From the NCBI GenBank assembly GCA_021030915.1, contig JAGEMR010000196.1, positions 1-40,714 on the forward strand: a stretch of DNA of 40,714 nucleotides. The letters are read 5' to 3'. Positions 21,822-32,382 of the stretch are shown here, in pieces. The notes under the pieces were generated by a model. It was not told where the DNA came from, did not search any database, and saw only the letters and a program-made list of their open reading frames with translations. Numbering within the stretch: position 1 is the first letter of the stretch; the number at the start of each line of letters is the position of its first letter. Position numbers and translations under genes: made by a program. The stretch is from Astrothelium macrocarpum. Taxonomy: Eukaryota > Ascomycota > Dothideomycetes > Trypetheliales > Trypetheliaceae.

Positions 21822-24036
21822 ATGAATGGCAGCCCCGTCTTTGATAGCAGCAATGACGACCTGCTATATCCGCGGCAATTCAATCTTGAGACTTTCGAAG
21901 TCGACCAAAGGCTGTCAAGATCAAATTCTATCAAGTCATCTTTGAGTCACACGTTAAGGGAACCCATCGACCTTGGCTCTCTTGGTCTCGTAAACACTGA
22001 GCCATCACGACGCCATGAACGAAGTTCATCTCGCATAAGCTTGGCAAGCCGCCTTTCTCCACGCCGATTATCTCTTCGATCTTCGAAATCACGGCAACGC
22101 GATTCTCAGATCATCACTGCGCTACCTTCACTTGATTCGAATAATGCTCTGGAAATTGAAGATGAAAAACAAGAAATCGACGTGATGGATGTCGAGAAGC
22201 AGGGAACCGAGTCCTTACCGTCATCATCTGGTGTTTCGTCTGGAGACCTGAATCTCGTGGTTTGGGATGGGCCCGATGACCCAGTAGGAGCTTCCAGTTA
22301 CATACGATAGTTAATATTTTCCACAGGTAGCTGACGCTGAATTATAGGATAACCCGATGAACTGGTCCAGACCCAAGAAATGGGCTTGCACAGTTGTTCT
22401 CGCTTTCATGACATTTTGTGTTACTTTCGCCTCTTCTGTTTTTAGTGCCGCCATTCTTCCTGCCGCTCGATACTTCCACACGTCCGAAGAAGTCATGGTC
22501 CTCGGCACCGCAATCTTGGTCCTAGGCTTTGCCTGGGGGTACGTTCAAATCAATCTCCCCTTTTCCGCATCCTTACCCTCTTGCTTCATCCTCTCCCGGC
22601 TTCCTCCCCATCCTCCCTCGCTCTAAAATCAACACCCACTATCCCGCTAATACACCCTACGTGCAGACCAATCGTCTGGGGCCCCCTCTCCGAGCTCTAC
22701 GGCCGCAAACCCCCACTCATGATTGGCCTCGCGATCTTCGCCATTTTCCAGATTCCTGCCGCCGTGGCCACCAATCTCGCCACTCTCCTCGCAAGCCGGT
22801 TTCTCGCAGGTCTCTTCGGTTCCGCTCCCCTCACCATTGTCGGCGGCGCCCTCGCTGACTTCTGGAATCCCGTGGACCGCGGCATCGCAGTTGCCATCTA
22901 CTCCGGCGCCACGTTCCTCGGTCCCACCATGGGGCCTATCATCGGCGGATTCCTGACTGAGAACGAGAAGCTGGGCTGGCGATGGACGAGCTGGATCACG
23001 CTAATCGTCACCGCTTTTTGGGGAGTGTTGGGATTAGTGATTTGGCCCGAGAGCTTTGCTCCCGTCTTGCTGCAGAGGAAGGCGAAGAAGATGAGGGCGG
23101 AGACGGGGAATTCGGCATTGCACGCTGCTCATGAGGAGACTGGACTTGATCTGAGACAGATTGTGGAGAGGTACCTGGCCAGGCCGCTGGTGATGTTGGT
23201 GAAGGAGCCGATTTTGATGTTGATTACGGTTTATATGAGCTTCATCTATGTGAGATGGTAATCTCGATTGCTGAATACAGTACTGACCATAACAGGGCAT
23301 CTTGTATTTGGTCTTCGAAGCGTACCCGGTCTCTTTCCAAACCCAGCGTGGTTGGTCTCTTGCTATTGCGTCTCTTCCCTTTGTCGCCGTTATGTGTGGA
23401 GTCCTTTGTGGTGCCGGTGTCATTTACTATTTCACAAAGACCCGCTTTGCTAGGATCTACAGAGAACATGGCCGTGTTCCACCCGAAGAGCGTCTCATTC
23501 CAATGATCATTGGAGGTGGTTTTTTGCCGATTGGATTATTCTGGTACGGTTGGACTTCATCACCAGATATCACGCCTTGGCCTCAGATCATCGCTGGGGC
23601 CCCTATTGGAATGGGTAAGCATTGTTACAATTTACAACGCCTCTTATTGTGACTCACAAGGCACATAGGTATCCTTTTAATTTTCTTGCAAGGCACCAAC
23701 TATATGATTGACGTCTATCTGATGAATTCTGCCTCGGCAATCGCTGGCAATTCATTTGTTCGTTCTTGGCTTGGTGCTGGCTTTCCTATGTAGGTTTCCT
23801 CATCTGCACTACTCGAGTAACATACACGATTGCTAACTTATAATCTTACTCTTAGGTTTGCCGGAGCTATGTATCGTAATCTCGGCGTAGCATGGGCGAC
23901 TTCGTTGCTGGGCTTCATTGCAGTTGCCTTGTTCCCCGTCCCTATCCTCTTCTACATTTACGGAGCGAGGATTCGGCAGCTTAGCAGATACAGCCCGCAA
24001 TTCCCGACTGCCCCGCCCTCAGGTTCGCCTAGATGA
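21822..24036 (+). CDS. MFS transporter, DHA1-type drug:H+ antiporter (long N-terminal tail)
   Basis: Six exons, 21822-22283, 22348-22538, 22667-23249, 23296-23614, 23669-23789 and 23856-24036, give 618 residues. All junctions keep frame. The membrane domain starts at DNPMNWSRPKKW and has about 12 helices. The MFS motif A is PLSELYGRKPPLMIG, followed by RFLAGLFGSAPLTIVGGALA and GPTMGPIIGGFL, as in Flu1/Tpo-like pumps; the last helix pairs contain MIDVYLMNSASAIAGNSFVRS. The first 154 residues are an unusual Ser/Arg-rich cytosolic tail with many RxxS sites, possibly phosphorylated. The frame extends upstream of 21822 to 21729 with no ATG, so 21822 is chosen; an additional upstream exon cannot be ruled out. 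Likely a plasma-membrane exporter of toxic compounds or metabolites. It converges on the regulator gene. Confidence 0.9.
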
Positions 24037-24271
24037 ACAAGTTCTTAGACACACCATTGACAGTCCTTTCTGTTCTTATCAATGAATCATCGGTGGCTGT
24101 AATTGGCAAGTTCTTAGTCTACCAGGGATATAATTGGCTGCGCGCACAACCTGAGCCACTCACTATCAGCGAGCAAGAGCGGGTGGGATAAGCTTTCGGG
24201 TAACATCTGGGAAATGATTTGACGATTATCAGTACTTGCATTCCGCCAGTGATCTTCCAAATCCATCAGGC

Positions 24272-26564
24272 TCAGATGAGAGAGGAACCCAGATCCGAGA
24301 AAATGTTGTTCCAGTCAAAATTGCCCGGGTCAATACCTTGCTCCAAACTCTGAGCTAATTCATTGAAATATGATGAAATGTCCTCTCCATTTGAGGATCC
24401 ATCATTCGCCGTGACATTGGTATTGTTACTGGCTGAGGGGATACCAGGCAGAATATCATGTGGTATAGCCTTAAGAGGTGCCCCATATACTGGTGTTGTT
24501 GGAGTGCTATAGGTCAGTTGGTCGGTCGAAGGAGTCTGAAGCTGCTCGTTGCCACTTTCAGGCTGCAGCCGTAGGTTCGGAGCTGGTTCCGGAGGAGGCA
24601 CCTTGTATTTACGTAGAACATGCATTAATGATTCCACGAATTTGAAAGTTGTTTCAGACTCATGCTTGGCATCCTCAAGAATTCGCAATGCTTCGGCGAC
24701 CTCTTCTCGCCGTTTCTCACGGTGCGGAGATGATGTGCTGATGCACAGGTCCATCAGCAGCACAATACTCGCCATGAAAACACCCATTAAAAGACTGCAG
24801 AACTTGAACCGCAAGGTAGCGGTTTGGCCTGAGGTGTAAAGACTTGATTCAGACTGAATGATGAATCGTGCGCACTTGATACACATCTCACGTGACTGGG
24901 AGTAGGTGCTATCCACAAAGCCACGAGTAAAGTAGGGAAGGTGAAGCTTGCATCGATCCGCGTAAAGGATGAGGTAAGCTATACGTCCTTGATAGTGGAT
25001 ATTTGTTGCTTGATCCGGATTCAGCTCATAGGTTTCCATAAGGTTTGCCTTTGACAAGGACCAGAACTGCGGGAGTGTATTGAGTATCTCCTGTATCTCG
25101 GTGTCGATGTCCATTATCACGTCGTAGCTTGGAGACTCTCCCATTACCAGCGGATGGCGATCGACAACATTACGAGAGATCTCTGCCAACCGTATCCTCA
25201 GCAACGGATACGACATGCAAGTGGGCTGAGACAAGGGCCGTTCGATGCGGCTCATGCCATCAAAGATATCTTCATCATCGATGTTAAGAGGTTTTTTGGT
25301 CATCATTTGGCGCAAATGGCATGAGTAGACACCTTCAGCCATACCACCAAGTCTCGCAGCAATTTTCCTACCAAGCCTGTTAGTCTGCTCTGCAATTGGC
25401 TCAACTAGGAATGCTCCAAGAAATGTGGTGTGGCGCCTCGAAGCTCACCAGTCAGATGCACATAAATTCCACCAGACTCTCCGCCCAATTTCTGCTCCGG
25501 CTGTATTTGCCATTTGTCTGTTGGATGGATGATCAATACGATGGAGTCCCAACTCTCGAGCCAGAAAAAGAGACATGGTATATAACGCTCGAGCCCTGCG
25601 AGAGAATCCTTCCATATTGCCCAAGATAAATACCACGATAATGATGCCTTGAACACCTTCAATGGATATATTTGTCGTTCGGTGAGCAATGTCGAGGACG
25701 TCCTGTATAGCTTTAACCCACAACAAAGCTTGATCATTAGCTTCCCCATGGGTGGAGAAGAGGCCGTACCCGCAGTCATGTGGGACCCAAGCATGAGTTG
25801 CAGCCAAGAATATGCCCAGGAGCAAAAGTACAGGACCCGGCTTCACTTGGCGTTGGTGACTCAGATCTGTATAGATTTCTTCGACAATGGTAGGAAGTGA
25901 GGGGAGATGAACAACATGAGGGAAATGTACAATATCGCGGAGATATTTTCCCACTAGAATTTGAGCCTCTGCATAAGGAGGAAGCCAAACACACCTCACT
26001 GGCTCCGTTATCGGGTTATAAGTGAGGTCAGTTGGGTAAATATATAGCTCTGCTTGGTTGATCTGCTGAATTGGACATATTCTAAATACGAGCTTATTTG
26101 ATGGTATCCGCCCTTGCTACTCTTTGTCAATATACAAGCGCCAACAATACCATAAGGTTGTTCACACTAACCGTGGGACCTTGACCAGAGTAAATACTTT
26201 CAAGCCAAGCCACATCATTATTCAAAGCTTGAGGGGACAAAGCCGAGGGAGCAAGCTTCGCTTGTGATCTTGCATCAGAGCTGGCTCCATTTAGGTTTTG
26301 CTTTGCGCTTCCTCCAGCCTCTGATTTCTGGTTCACCAAGAGCTTCTCCAGTCGGTGAAGGCGTTCAAGAATCTCCGACGAGGAGCCGGTCGGACTACTT
26401 GAGCGCTCGGGCAGGCTTTCAACAAGCTCGCACTGAATTCCACGAGAAACGCAGTTCGAACATGGCGCTTCTCTGCTGCACCGAAGCTTCCGACTCCTGC
26501 AGAAGTGGCAGGAGACTGGCCTCTGGCGCGGCGTGGCGCCACGTTTCTGCACATCCTTGGGCAT
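24272..26564 (-). CDS. Zn2Cys6 transcription factor with fungal-specific domain
   Basis: Three exons on the minus strand, 26564-26172, 26065-25449 and 25376-24272, give 704 residues. The binuclear zinc cluster at residues 19-45 is canonical (C-x2-C-x6-C-x5-C-x2-C-x6-C: CHFCRSRKLRC, then CSNCVSRGIQC). A short leucine-rich coiled coil (EILERLHRLEKLL) follows. The middle has the fungal-specific regulatory domain: QGIIIVVFILGNMEGFSRRA, ARELGLHRID, IGRRVWWNLCASDW and RLGGMAEGVYSC. The C-terminus is rich in Pro, Ser, Asn and acidic residues. The first acceptor is a tandem CAGCAG, so exon 2 may start at 26065 or 26062. An 18-bp element found about 100 bp upstream recurs upstream of the neighbouring pump gene. 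It probably controls the two flanking MFS genes; this is inferred from position and that motif. Confidence 0.92.
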
Positions 26565-27077
26565 ATTGGTAATATGCAGTACGTGAGCTTCGAAAACAAA
26601 TTGGATCCATGAATCAAGTTGGGCATCTGTATTCACTGCTCCACGGGAGGTGATCCTTCTATGGACTTTCCGCGGAGTTCCTTGCGTTCTTTCAGCTTTG
26701 TGTCACTAGTTCAAGTGAGGTGCTCCACTTCGATTTCCCGAGGGCTGACTGTGGCTGACACTAGTAAATTGTTGATCCAGTAGGATAAGTAATTGGCAGC
26801 CCCCAACTGAATATTAGGGGTTCTATCACATATTAAGCTCGTATCACAAATTTCAGCTAGCTCTTGTTACCGCCAGTCCCAAGAGCTGCCATCCATGCGA
26901 TTCTGCAGTCGGAACTACTTTATGCAGAGCGATAAGAGATATCCAGTGCAATGAGAGGAAGCTACGATTCAGAGTTGAAAAGTAATTGCAGATTATGACT
27001 CAATTATCTAATATATTTGTACAGCTGGGTTTCTCTATCCTGACTCGTGATTAATCTCCTACCATCTCGTTGTTCGG
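26565..27077. promoter_or_regulatory. Promoter region of the Zn2Cys6 gene
   Basis: 513 bp between the regulator start and the 3' end of the second MFS gene, both on the minus strand. No gene seen. It holds the shared 18-bp element at 26663-26680 and an AT-rich stretch at about 26940-27060. Confidence 0.5.
26663..26680 (+). promoter_or_regulatory. Shared 18-bp element, copy 1 (candidate zinc-cluster factor site)
   Basis: Consensus GGACTTTCCGYGGARTKC. This copy has GCG at the centre and includes the palindrome TCCGCGGA at 26669-26676, with CCG and CGG half-sites as bound by Zn2Cys6 dimers. It lies about 100 bp upstream of the regulator start. Copy 2 lies at 29007-29024; 15 of 18 positions are identical. 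Confidence 0.5.
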
Positions 27078-28831
27078 TCAAAATTTGACGCGGGAAAATC
27101 TGCTATTCCGTATCCTCTCACCAAATGTCCAGAAAATGAAAGGAACTGGAATGAAGGCTACTGCGATAAAACCCAACAGCGAATTTCCCCATCCCACTCC
27201 AAGCGAGTTGTACATGCTGGTGCCAGCCAGGGGAAGCAACGCGCCAAAAAGAGAGCGGAAGACAGTTGCAGCAGCTGATGCGGAAGCAGCGTAGATGGTA
27301 TAGGCATCGACAAGATAAGTTAATGCTGGCATCTTCTCTGGGTTAGTAGGATTTCTTCAACGAAGAGGGCGGAGAATTTACCATGATGATGAGGAGCCCA
27401 CAACCAAGGAATCCAGTGCCGATGATCGGGGCTATCCATTGCACGTGCGCCTCAGCTGTCCACCCGTACATGAATAATCCAATTGGCACAAAAAGAGCAC
27501 CAAGAAACATGGGAGGGAGGCGGTACTCTGGCTTCGGGTTTCCGCCGTTGCGTTTGGTAAGGTACTTTAGCCATCGATCCGAGACTAGACCACTAAAGAG
27601 CAAGCCAAGGATTCCTCCGACACCAGTGCCCAAATAAACCAATCCAATACTGCCATTAGAGAACTTATATTGGTCTTGGAAGACCCGAGGAAATGTCGTG
27701 TACAAGAGGTAAAGGTAGCCATAGACGATGGCCATGTAAAGGGATAGCAAGAAAACGATAGCAGAGAGGAAGAGCATCTTGATAGGTCGGAATATTGACT
27801 GTTCGAAATGTTGCTTTGGAGTCTTGCCGGTATCAAGAGCAGATCGAAGATTTGGGTTCCCAGTTTCTTTCCGCAGGCGCTTCGTCTTTCGATCCAGGAT
27901 GATATAGGCGTACGATTCGCGCATGAATACAACCGTCGCAATGAAGATTGCTCCAGTCTACGGCCCTCCAGGTTAGACTTTGTTCAGACTAAAAGGCCTA
28001 GCAACTTACAACAATGGCTAATAGCCAGAAGATCCACCGCCAGCCTTTGGCTTGAGCAAGATAAGCACCAACTGCCTATTGTCAGTCAAGTATCTCTCGT
28101 AGCACACAGATCATTCTCACTTAAAGGACCACAAGAAGGGCCAACTAGCGGTCCCATGACCCAGCCCATCATTGCCAAACCCCTCTTCTCTAACGGAACC
28201 ATATCAGCGATTGATCCTGCACCAATCGAGATTGGACAGCTAGCAGCTATGCCAGAGAGAAGGCGGAACACAATCAGAGCACTGAGATTGTTCGCAACCG
28301 CACATGCAATGAGAAAGATCAGAAAAATGAAGTTCGACACATTGTAGACGATCCCGCGACCATACAGTTCGGAGAGCGGAGCAATGACAAGGGGACCAAA
28401 TGTGTAGCCGAGGAGATAAACAGATGTCACAAAGGAGCCGAGAATCTCGTTTGTGGAGTTGAATGTTTTCATGACATCTTCCGTAGCAGGCGAGATCATT
28501 GTGGATGCGAGGGGACTGTTCTTCTTTAGCTTGAACGAGTTCGGTTCTGAGGGGCCACTTACGACAGAAAGGTTAGAAGCGAGACGATGGCTATAGCTGT
28601 GATCTTTTTTGATGAGGACCAATTCATAGGGTTTTCTGGATCGTTTGGTCCGTCCCAGTTCACAATGTTTGGATCTTTTGGCTGTTGCTCATCTTCACTG
28701 CCATTCAATTTCCCATCCTCGTGGGCGGGTTGTTTCTCAACGTCTTGGTCGAACGAAGTATAGTCAGGCTGATCTTCATCAAAAGTAGAAACTGGTGGGC
28801 TTTGGCCTCCGACCTCTTTGCTCGTTTCCAT
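27078..28831 (-). CDS. MFS transporter, DHA1-type multidrug exporter
   Basis: Five exons on the minus strand, 28831-28563, 28515-28121, 28071-28010, 27957-27382 and 27332-27078, give 518 residues, the normal size of this family. Family marks include NIVNWDGPNDPENPMNW before the first helix, PLASTMISPATEDVM, PLVIAPLSELYGRG (motif A region), GAGSIADMVPLEKRG and GWVMGPLVGPSCGPLIGAYL. The large central loop ESYAYIILDRKTKRLRKETG and the last helices MPALTYLVDAYTIYAASA follow. The first intron is only 47 nt. Twelve membrane segments are expected, at the plasma membrane. It probably exports a fungicide-like compound or a metabolite. A copy of the shared 18-bp element lies about 180 bp upstream, which ties it to the adjacent Zn2Cys6 regulator. 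Confidence 0.92.
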
Positions 28832-30710
28832 TGTTGAAGAAAATACTCAGTGATGCGGCCAGAGCGCCCAGCAGATGGAATGAATCGAATGTTTCTCGAT
28901 TGGCTTTGGAGATTGATGTGAAATGCAACAGGCCTTGATTGAATTTTAAAGATATCCATGATTTAGAAATATTTCAACACCTAAACAAATGACTCGAGCG
29001 GAAATCGCATTCCACGGAAAGTCCGCGGTCTTCCAAGCCTATGGGTCAGCCATCCGGAGTGATCAACATTCCGGGTTTTACGGAATTAACGCTGCATGCG
29101 GCAAAGCATGGGCGCAGCAATTAGGACTAGTGTATTCTCTAAAATTAAGGTAGCCAACCTCCACTTCAACTTCAGCGATAAACATTGAGACTAAGGTTCC
29201 CGCAGCCCCCGACGGCCCTTCGGCCCTGCAGCCCTCTATTCCGCCTTGTATGGAGGTTTCTTGATTCGTCGGCATCTCGTGTCATTCGCGTTGCTCTCCT
29301 ATCCGAAACCATCATATACCAAGTCACGAGGGAACTTTAGAGATGCCATCAATACTGCCTTTTTGCGGCGATATTGGCCGAGACCATTATCTATCAATCC
29401 TGGACGGCATGATCCGCACGATAGGCAATAGGGTCAAGCATTGTGAGCTATGTATTCGAAATCAAACCTCTATTACAGAGCATGAGTCGGATGCTTTTCA
29501 GGCGACGATCCTCAACACTTCCACCAAAGCCATACAACAGTCAATCAAGAGCCCGGAAATTGAGTTCAACACGATCAAGTTGATCCACAAATTGCAGTAG
29601 TTCAACACCGAATCCCACCGAGGAGCGGGCATCTATGTACATATACTCTATGACCCAGATCGAAAACGTCATGGAGACCCACGTCGGATCAGCCAATTGA
29701 ATTGCTAAAAGAATAAACACACATGACAAAGAGCTGAAGAGTTTGAGAGAATCATTGGAAGCTCGATGCAAGAGAAGACAAAAGAAGAGTTGACACTATG
29801 AGTTCTGGCTGCCATCCCAAGTTCAGGACTTCTGGCTAGTCGCTTGTGATATCAATCCACCTCAAATGCAGATGGGCAACCAACTTGATAAAGCGACACT
29901 GGCAACTGTTCTTAACATTACGGAGATACATTTAATGCTCCTGTTGCGAATACTGCCACAAGCAACGTTACAAGCATGCCTCCCGAGCCGTGCAACCTGT
30001 GCCCTTATGGTTGGACAGGGCTGAACGACGCCAAACCCCTTTCTAGTCCCGCTCTGGAACTGGGTCTTATATCAAAAGGTTGGTCGCGATTTGAAGGTAC
30101 GTGGTGGCGACATGCAGGCCCGGCCCGGGGAACAGAGCTACAGTTCAGATCATGTGCACTGCCTGCCGCAATACAAAGACTATCCATGACGACTCACATT
30201 TTGAGATACGAAATCGTGACTGGTGCATATTGGCGGCCACCAAGGTTTTGCAATTAGTGTTGGAAATGCAAGTCGGGCTTCGCGCCGCTAGCCCACTCAG
30301 TGCTTCACAAGTCTTTCGCAAGTACCATAAGAGCCTGGCCCACATTTGAGGCAAGAACAAACGTCCCGAGTCTTGAGTCACGGGATGATGCTAGGTGCCT
30401 AACAAAGTATTAAATCAAGGCTTGGCTCAGGTCGAAGGAGCATGAACCGGATCTGGTTGCGCTATCGCAAATGACCCAGCCAGAGTTGCTCACTAAAGTC
30501 GATCACGTGTTGGGTTCACTCCATGGCTAGCAACAACAGCGAGTAAGACCTGACGCTCCCCTGCCCGATTCTCAGGTCCCGAACATTAGCAGCCATCAAG
30601 CGCTTCAGTGGTGTGGTTTACGTGGACTCTTTACCTGGATACTGTCCAGCGTTTACAAGCCTGGGAAAGATAGACGTTTATCAGGTCTACTCGAACGAGG
30701 TCAAAGAATT
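28832..30710. other. 1.9-kb region without a recognisable gene
   Basis: The first 200 bp are the promoter of the second MFS gene. Beyond it, an 85-codon plus-strand frame at 29343-29600 (with ELCIRNQTSITEHESDAFQA) and later open pieces at 29600-29790 look like eroded coding sequence, but I cannot assign a family. A CG-rich patch lies at about 29200-29240. Confidence 0.45.
29007..29024 (-). promoter_or_regulatory. Shared 18-bp element, copy 2
   Basis: Same element as at 26663-26680, read on the minus strand, with GTG at the centre. It is flanked at once by TCCGCGG (29022-29028), so CCGCGG occurs in both promoters. It lies about 180 bp upstream of the second MFS gene. Confidence 0.5.
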
Positions 30711-31065
30711 TTGGGCGCCACGAGGGACCGAGGCTTGGAGATTCCCCAAACCCAGAAGCTGCCATACCAGGGTCGACGATGGCAGTGTAGAAACCGGTTA
30801 AGCAACAATTCAGCACCGGAAGGCGTATCGCCTAAGAACAAATGTCGCCTGTGCTTTCAACGCAAGATGCGCTGCGATGGTAATTCGCCTTGTAGCACAT
30901 GTATCGGGGAGAAAAAGTAATGCCGCCCACAAGGCGTTCCAAAAGATAACCCACATCCTGACGTATCAGAGGCACAAAATTGTAGTCGATGTTTGATAAA
31001 AAGATAAAGCTTGCGGTGATAAAATTCCTTGCAATAAATGCACTTGATAAAAAGAAAGAGGTTGT
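30711..31065 (+). pseudogene. Broken gene with two tandem Zn2Cys6-like motifs
   Basis: From 30843 the frame reads CRLCFQRKMRC, then CSTCIGEKK, then TAA at 30918-30920, then CRPQGVP. If the stop is read through, the cysteine spacing is the exact Zn2Cys6 pattern, and TAA is one C-to-T step from CAA (Gln). About 36 codons later the same frame reads CSRCLIKR, followed by TAA and one extra base. The next frame then gives CGDKIPCNKC, two adjacent stops (TGA TAA) and a final Cys: a second, decayed cluster. So a DNA-binding protein with paired zinc clusters once stood here. No fungal-specific regulatory domain follows. The lesions are mostly stops that single C-to-T changes could create. Confidence 0.65.
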
Positions 31066-32382
31066 CACCTACAAGGTGCTGCCCGACGGAAAAAGCCCAC
31101 ACTGGGTGCGCCGCACGCATAGAAACGTAAACGGTGTTCTTAAGTGCAGCGATGGAAAATCACTCTGGCTATCTGACCAAATAACTATCTAAACAGCTAG
31201 TCGAGTAATTACTTCAGCAACTATCTAAATAATTAAAGGGGTGAAAGAGCGACGGGACGTACAAAGTACGAGGTGCACATTGCACATTGGTATTAGCCCT
31301 GTTGGATGAAAATGAAGGCGGCCAATCGCGCCAACCTGATGAGGACTTCTGAAATCCGTTCAGGTTCTGATTTGTTGCTTGGAGGAAAAGCAATCAGCAT
31401 CGATCGTCTTTGATTTGTAAAAGCCATCTGCCCAACGGTTTTTAGAATTCCGCAACTATCAGCGCGAACGATTAGCTGCGAACACAAGCTGTATCTTACC
31501 CCTGGCTGATAGATACCAAAATGGACTTGAACAAGAACAGTTCTCCCGGAACAGCAAATATGTTGGTTCGTAAGCATCAAAAATGAGGAACCCATTTGGA
31601 TTTCCTTTTGGTGGCCCAAACTGACAAAATCAGACAGCCATTTCCTCAACTACCTATAACGCAAGATCATAATTAATGGTGGCAGTGGCAGTCATAGCTC
31701 AGATAAGACTTAACAGCGCCAAAATCGATACCGGCATGTTGACACATTCGCAACATTATGTCTCCTCGATAATGGCATGCAACCGAAGACGTGGCGTCTG
31801 CAATTGCAGATATTACAATCCTGCTTTATCCTAGGCGTCTTTATGTCGCGACATTGCATGTTCTCGTATTATCAAAAGCCCCGCCTACCTTGCTATTGCG
31901 CGCTATGATGGCTGCAACCGTTCCTCGCTGCTATCCTTCAAATTTCTAGCATTCAGATATCTTGCGATATTACGAGTCACTCCTAGCGTCGATCTTGATA
32001 CGGTATATGGTGTCCTTCTCGCCACTGGACCGTCCTCGTTCTCGGTAGGGGAAGGCAAAACCATTGGGGTCGCCTGGGCTGACGATTGTTGACAGCGACT
32101 TCTTGCGTGGACGCCAGTCTCCACTTCTGAAGACTATGAAAAGGCAGCGATTGGAGCCGAGGGTTCAGCTCGATGTGCCAAGGCAACCCTGTAGCTGACG
32201 GCTTCTTGCAGCTTACCCTTACACTCAGCAATTTCCTGCATCATAAATTGAGATTAGCCCCCTCTCTCAACAATGCGAACGAAGTCCGACACCACCCAAT
32301 AGCTTATTTATACATTCTCGCGAGTCCTCACTCAAATCTCAAACTTACCGCTACCCTAAGAAAGATCTTTTTTTGTTTAACT
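31066..32382. other. Intergenic region and UbiA promoter
   Basis: No recognisable gene. An imperfect repeat of AACTATCTAAA occurs near 31180-31235. The frame of the UbiA gene is open back to an ATG at 32173, but that extension has no family similarity. The proximal promoter elements are listed separately. Confidence 0.5.
32296..32312 (+). promoter_or_regulatory. CCAAT and TATA-like boxes of the UbiA gene
   Basis: CCAAT at 32296-32300 is followed directly by TATTTATA at 32305-32312, about 70 bp upstream of the ATG at 32383. This spacing supports 32383 as the start and suggests a regulated promoter. Confidence 0.5.

Noticed and set aside
26565..26636. Longer N-terminus for the Zn2Cys6 factor beginning at GTG
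   Set aside because: GTG is not a usual start; the ATG at 26564 gives a normal 18-residue lead to the zinc cluster.
29343..29790. Plus-strand open pieces considered as a pseudogene
   Set aside because: Coding-like, but no family or motif could be named, so not called as a gene.
32173..32382. 70-residue N-terminal extension of the UbiA protein
   Set aside because: No family similarity, and CCAAT/TATA-like boxes lie inside it, so it is taken as promoter and leader.
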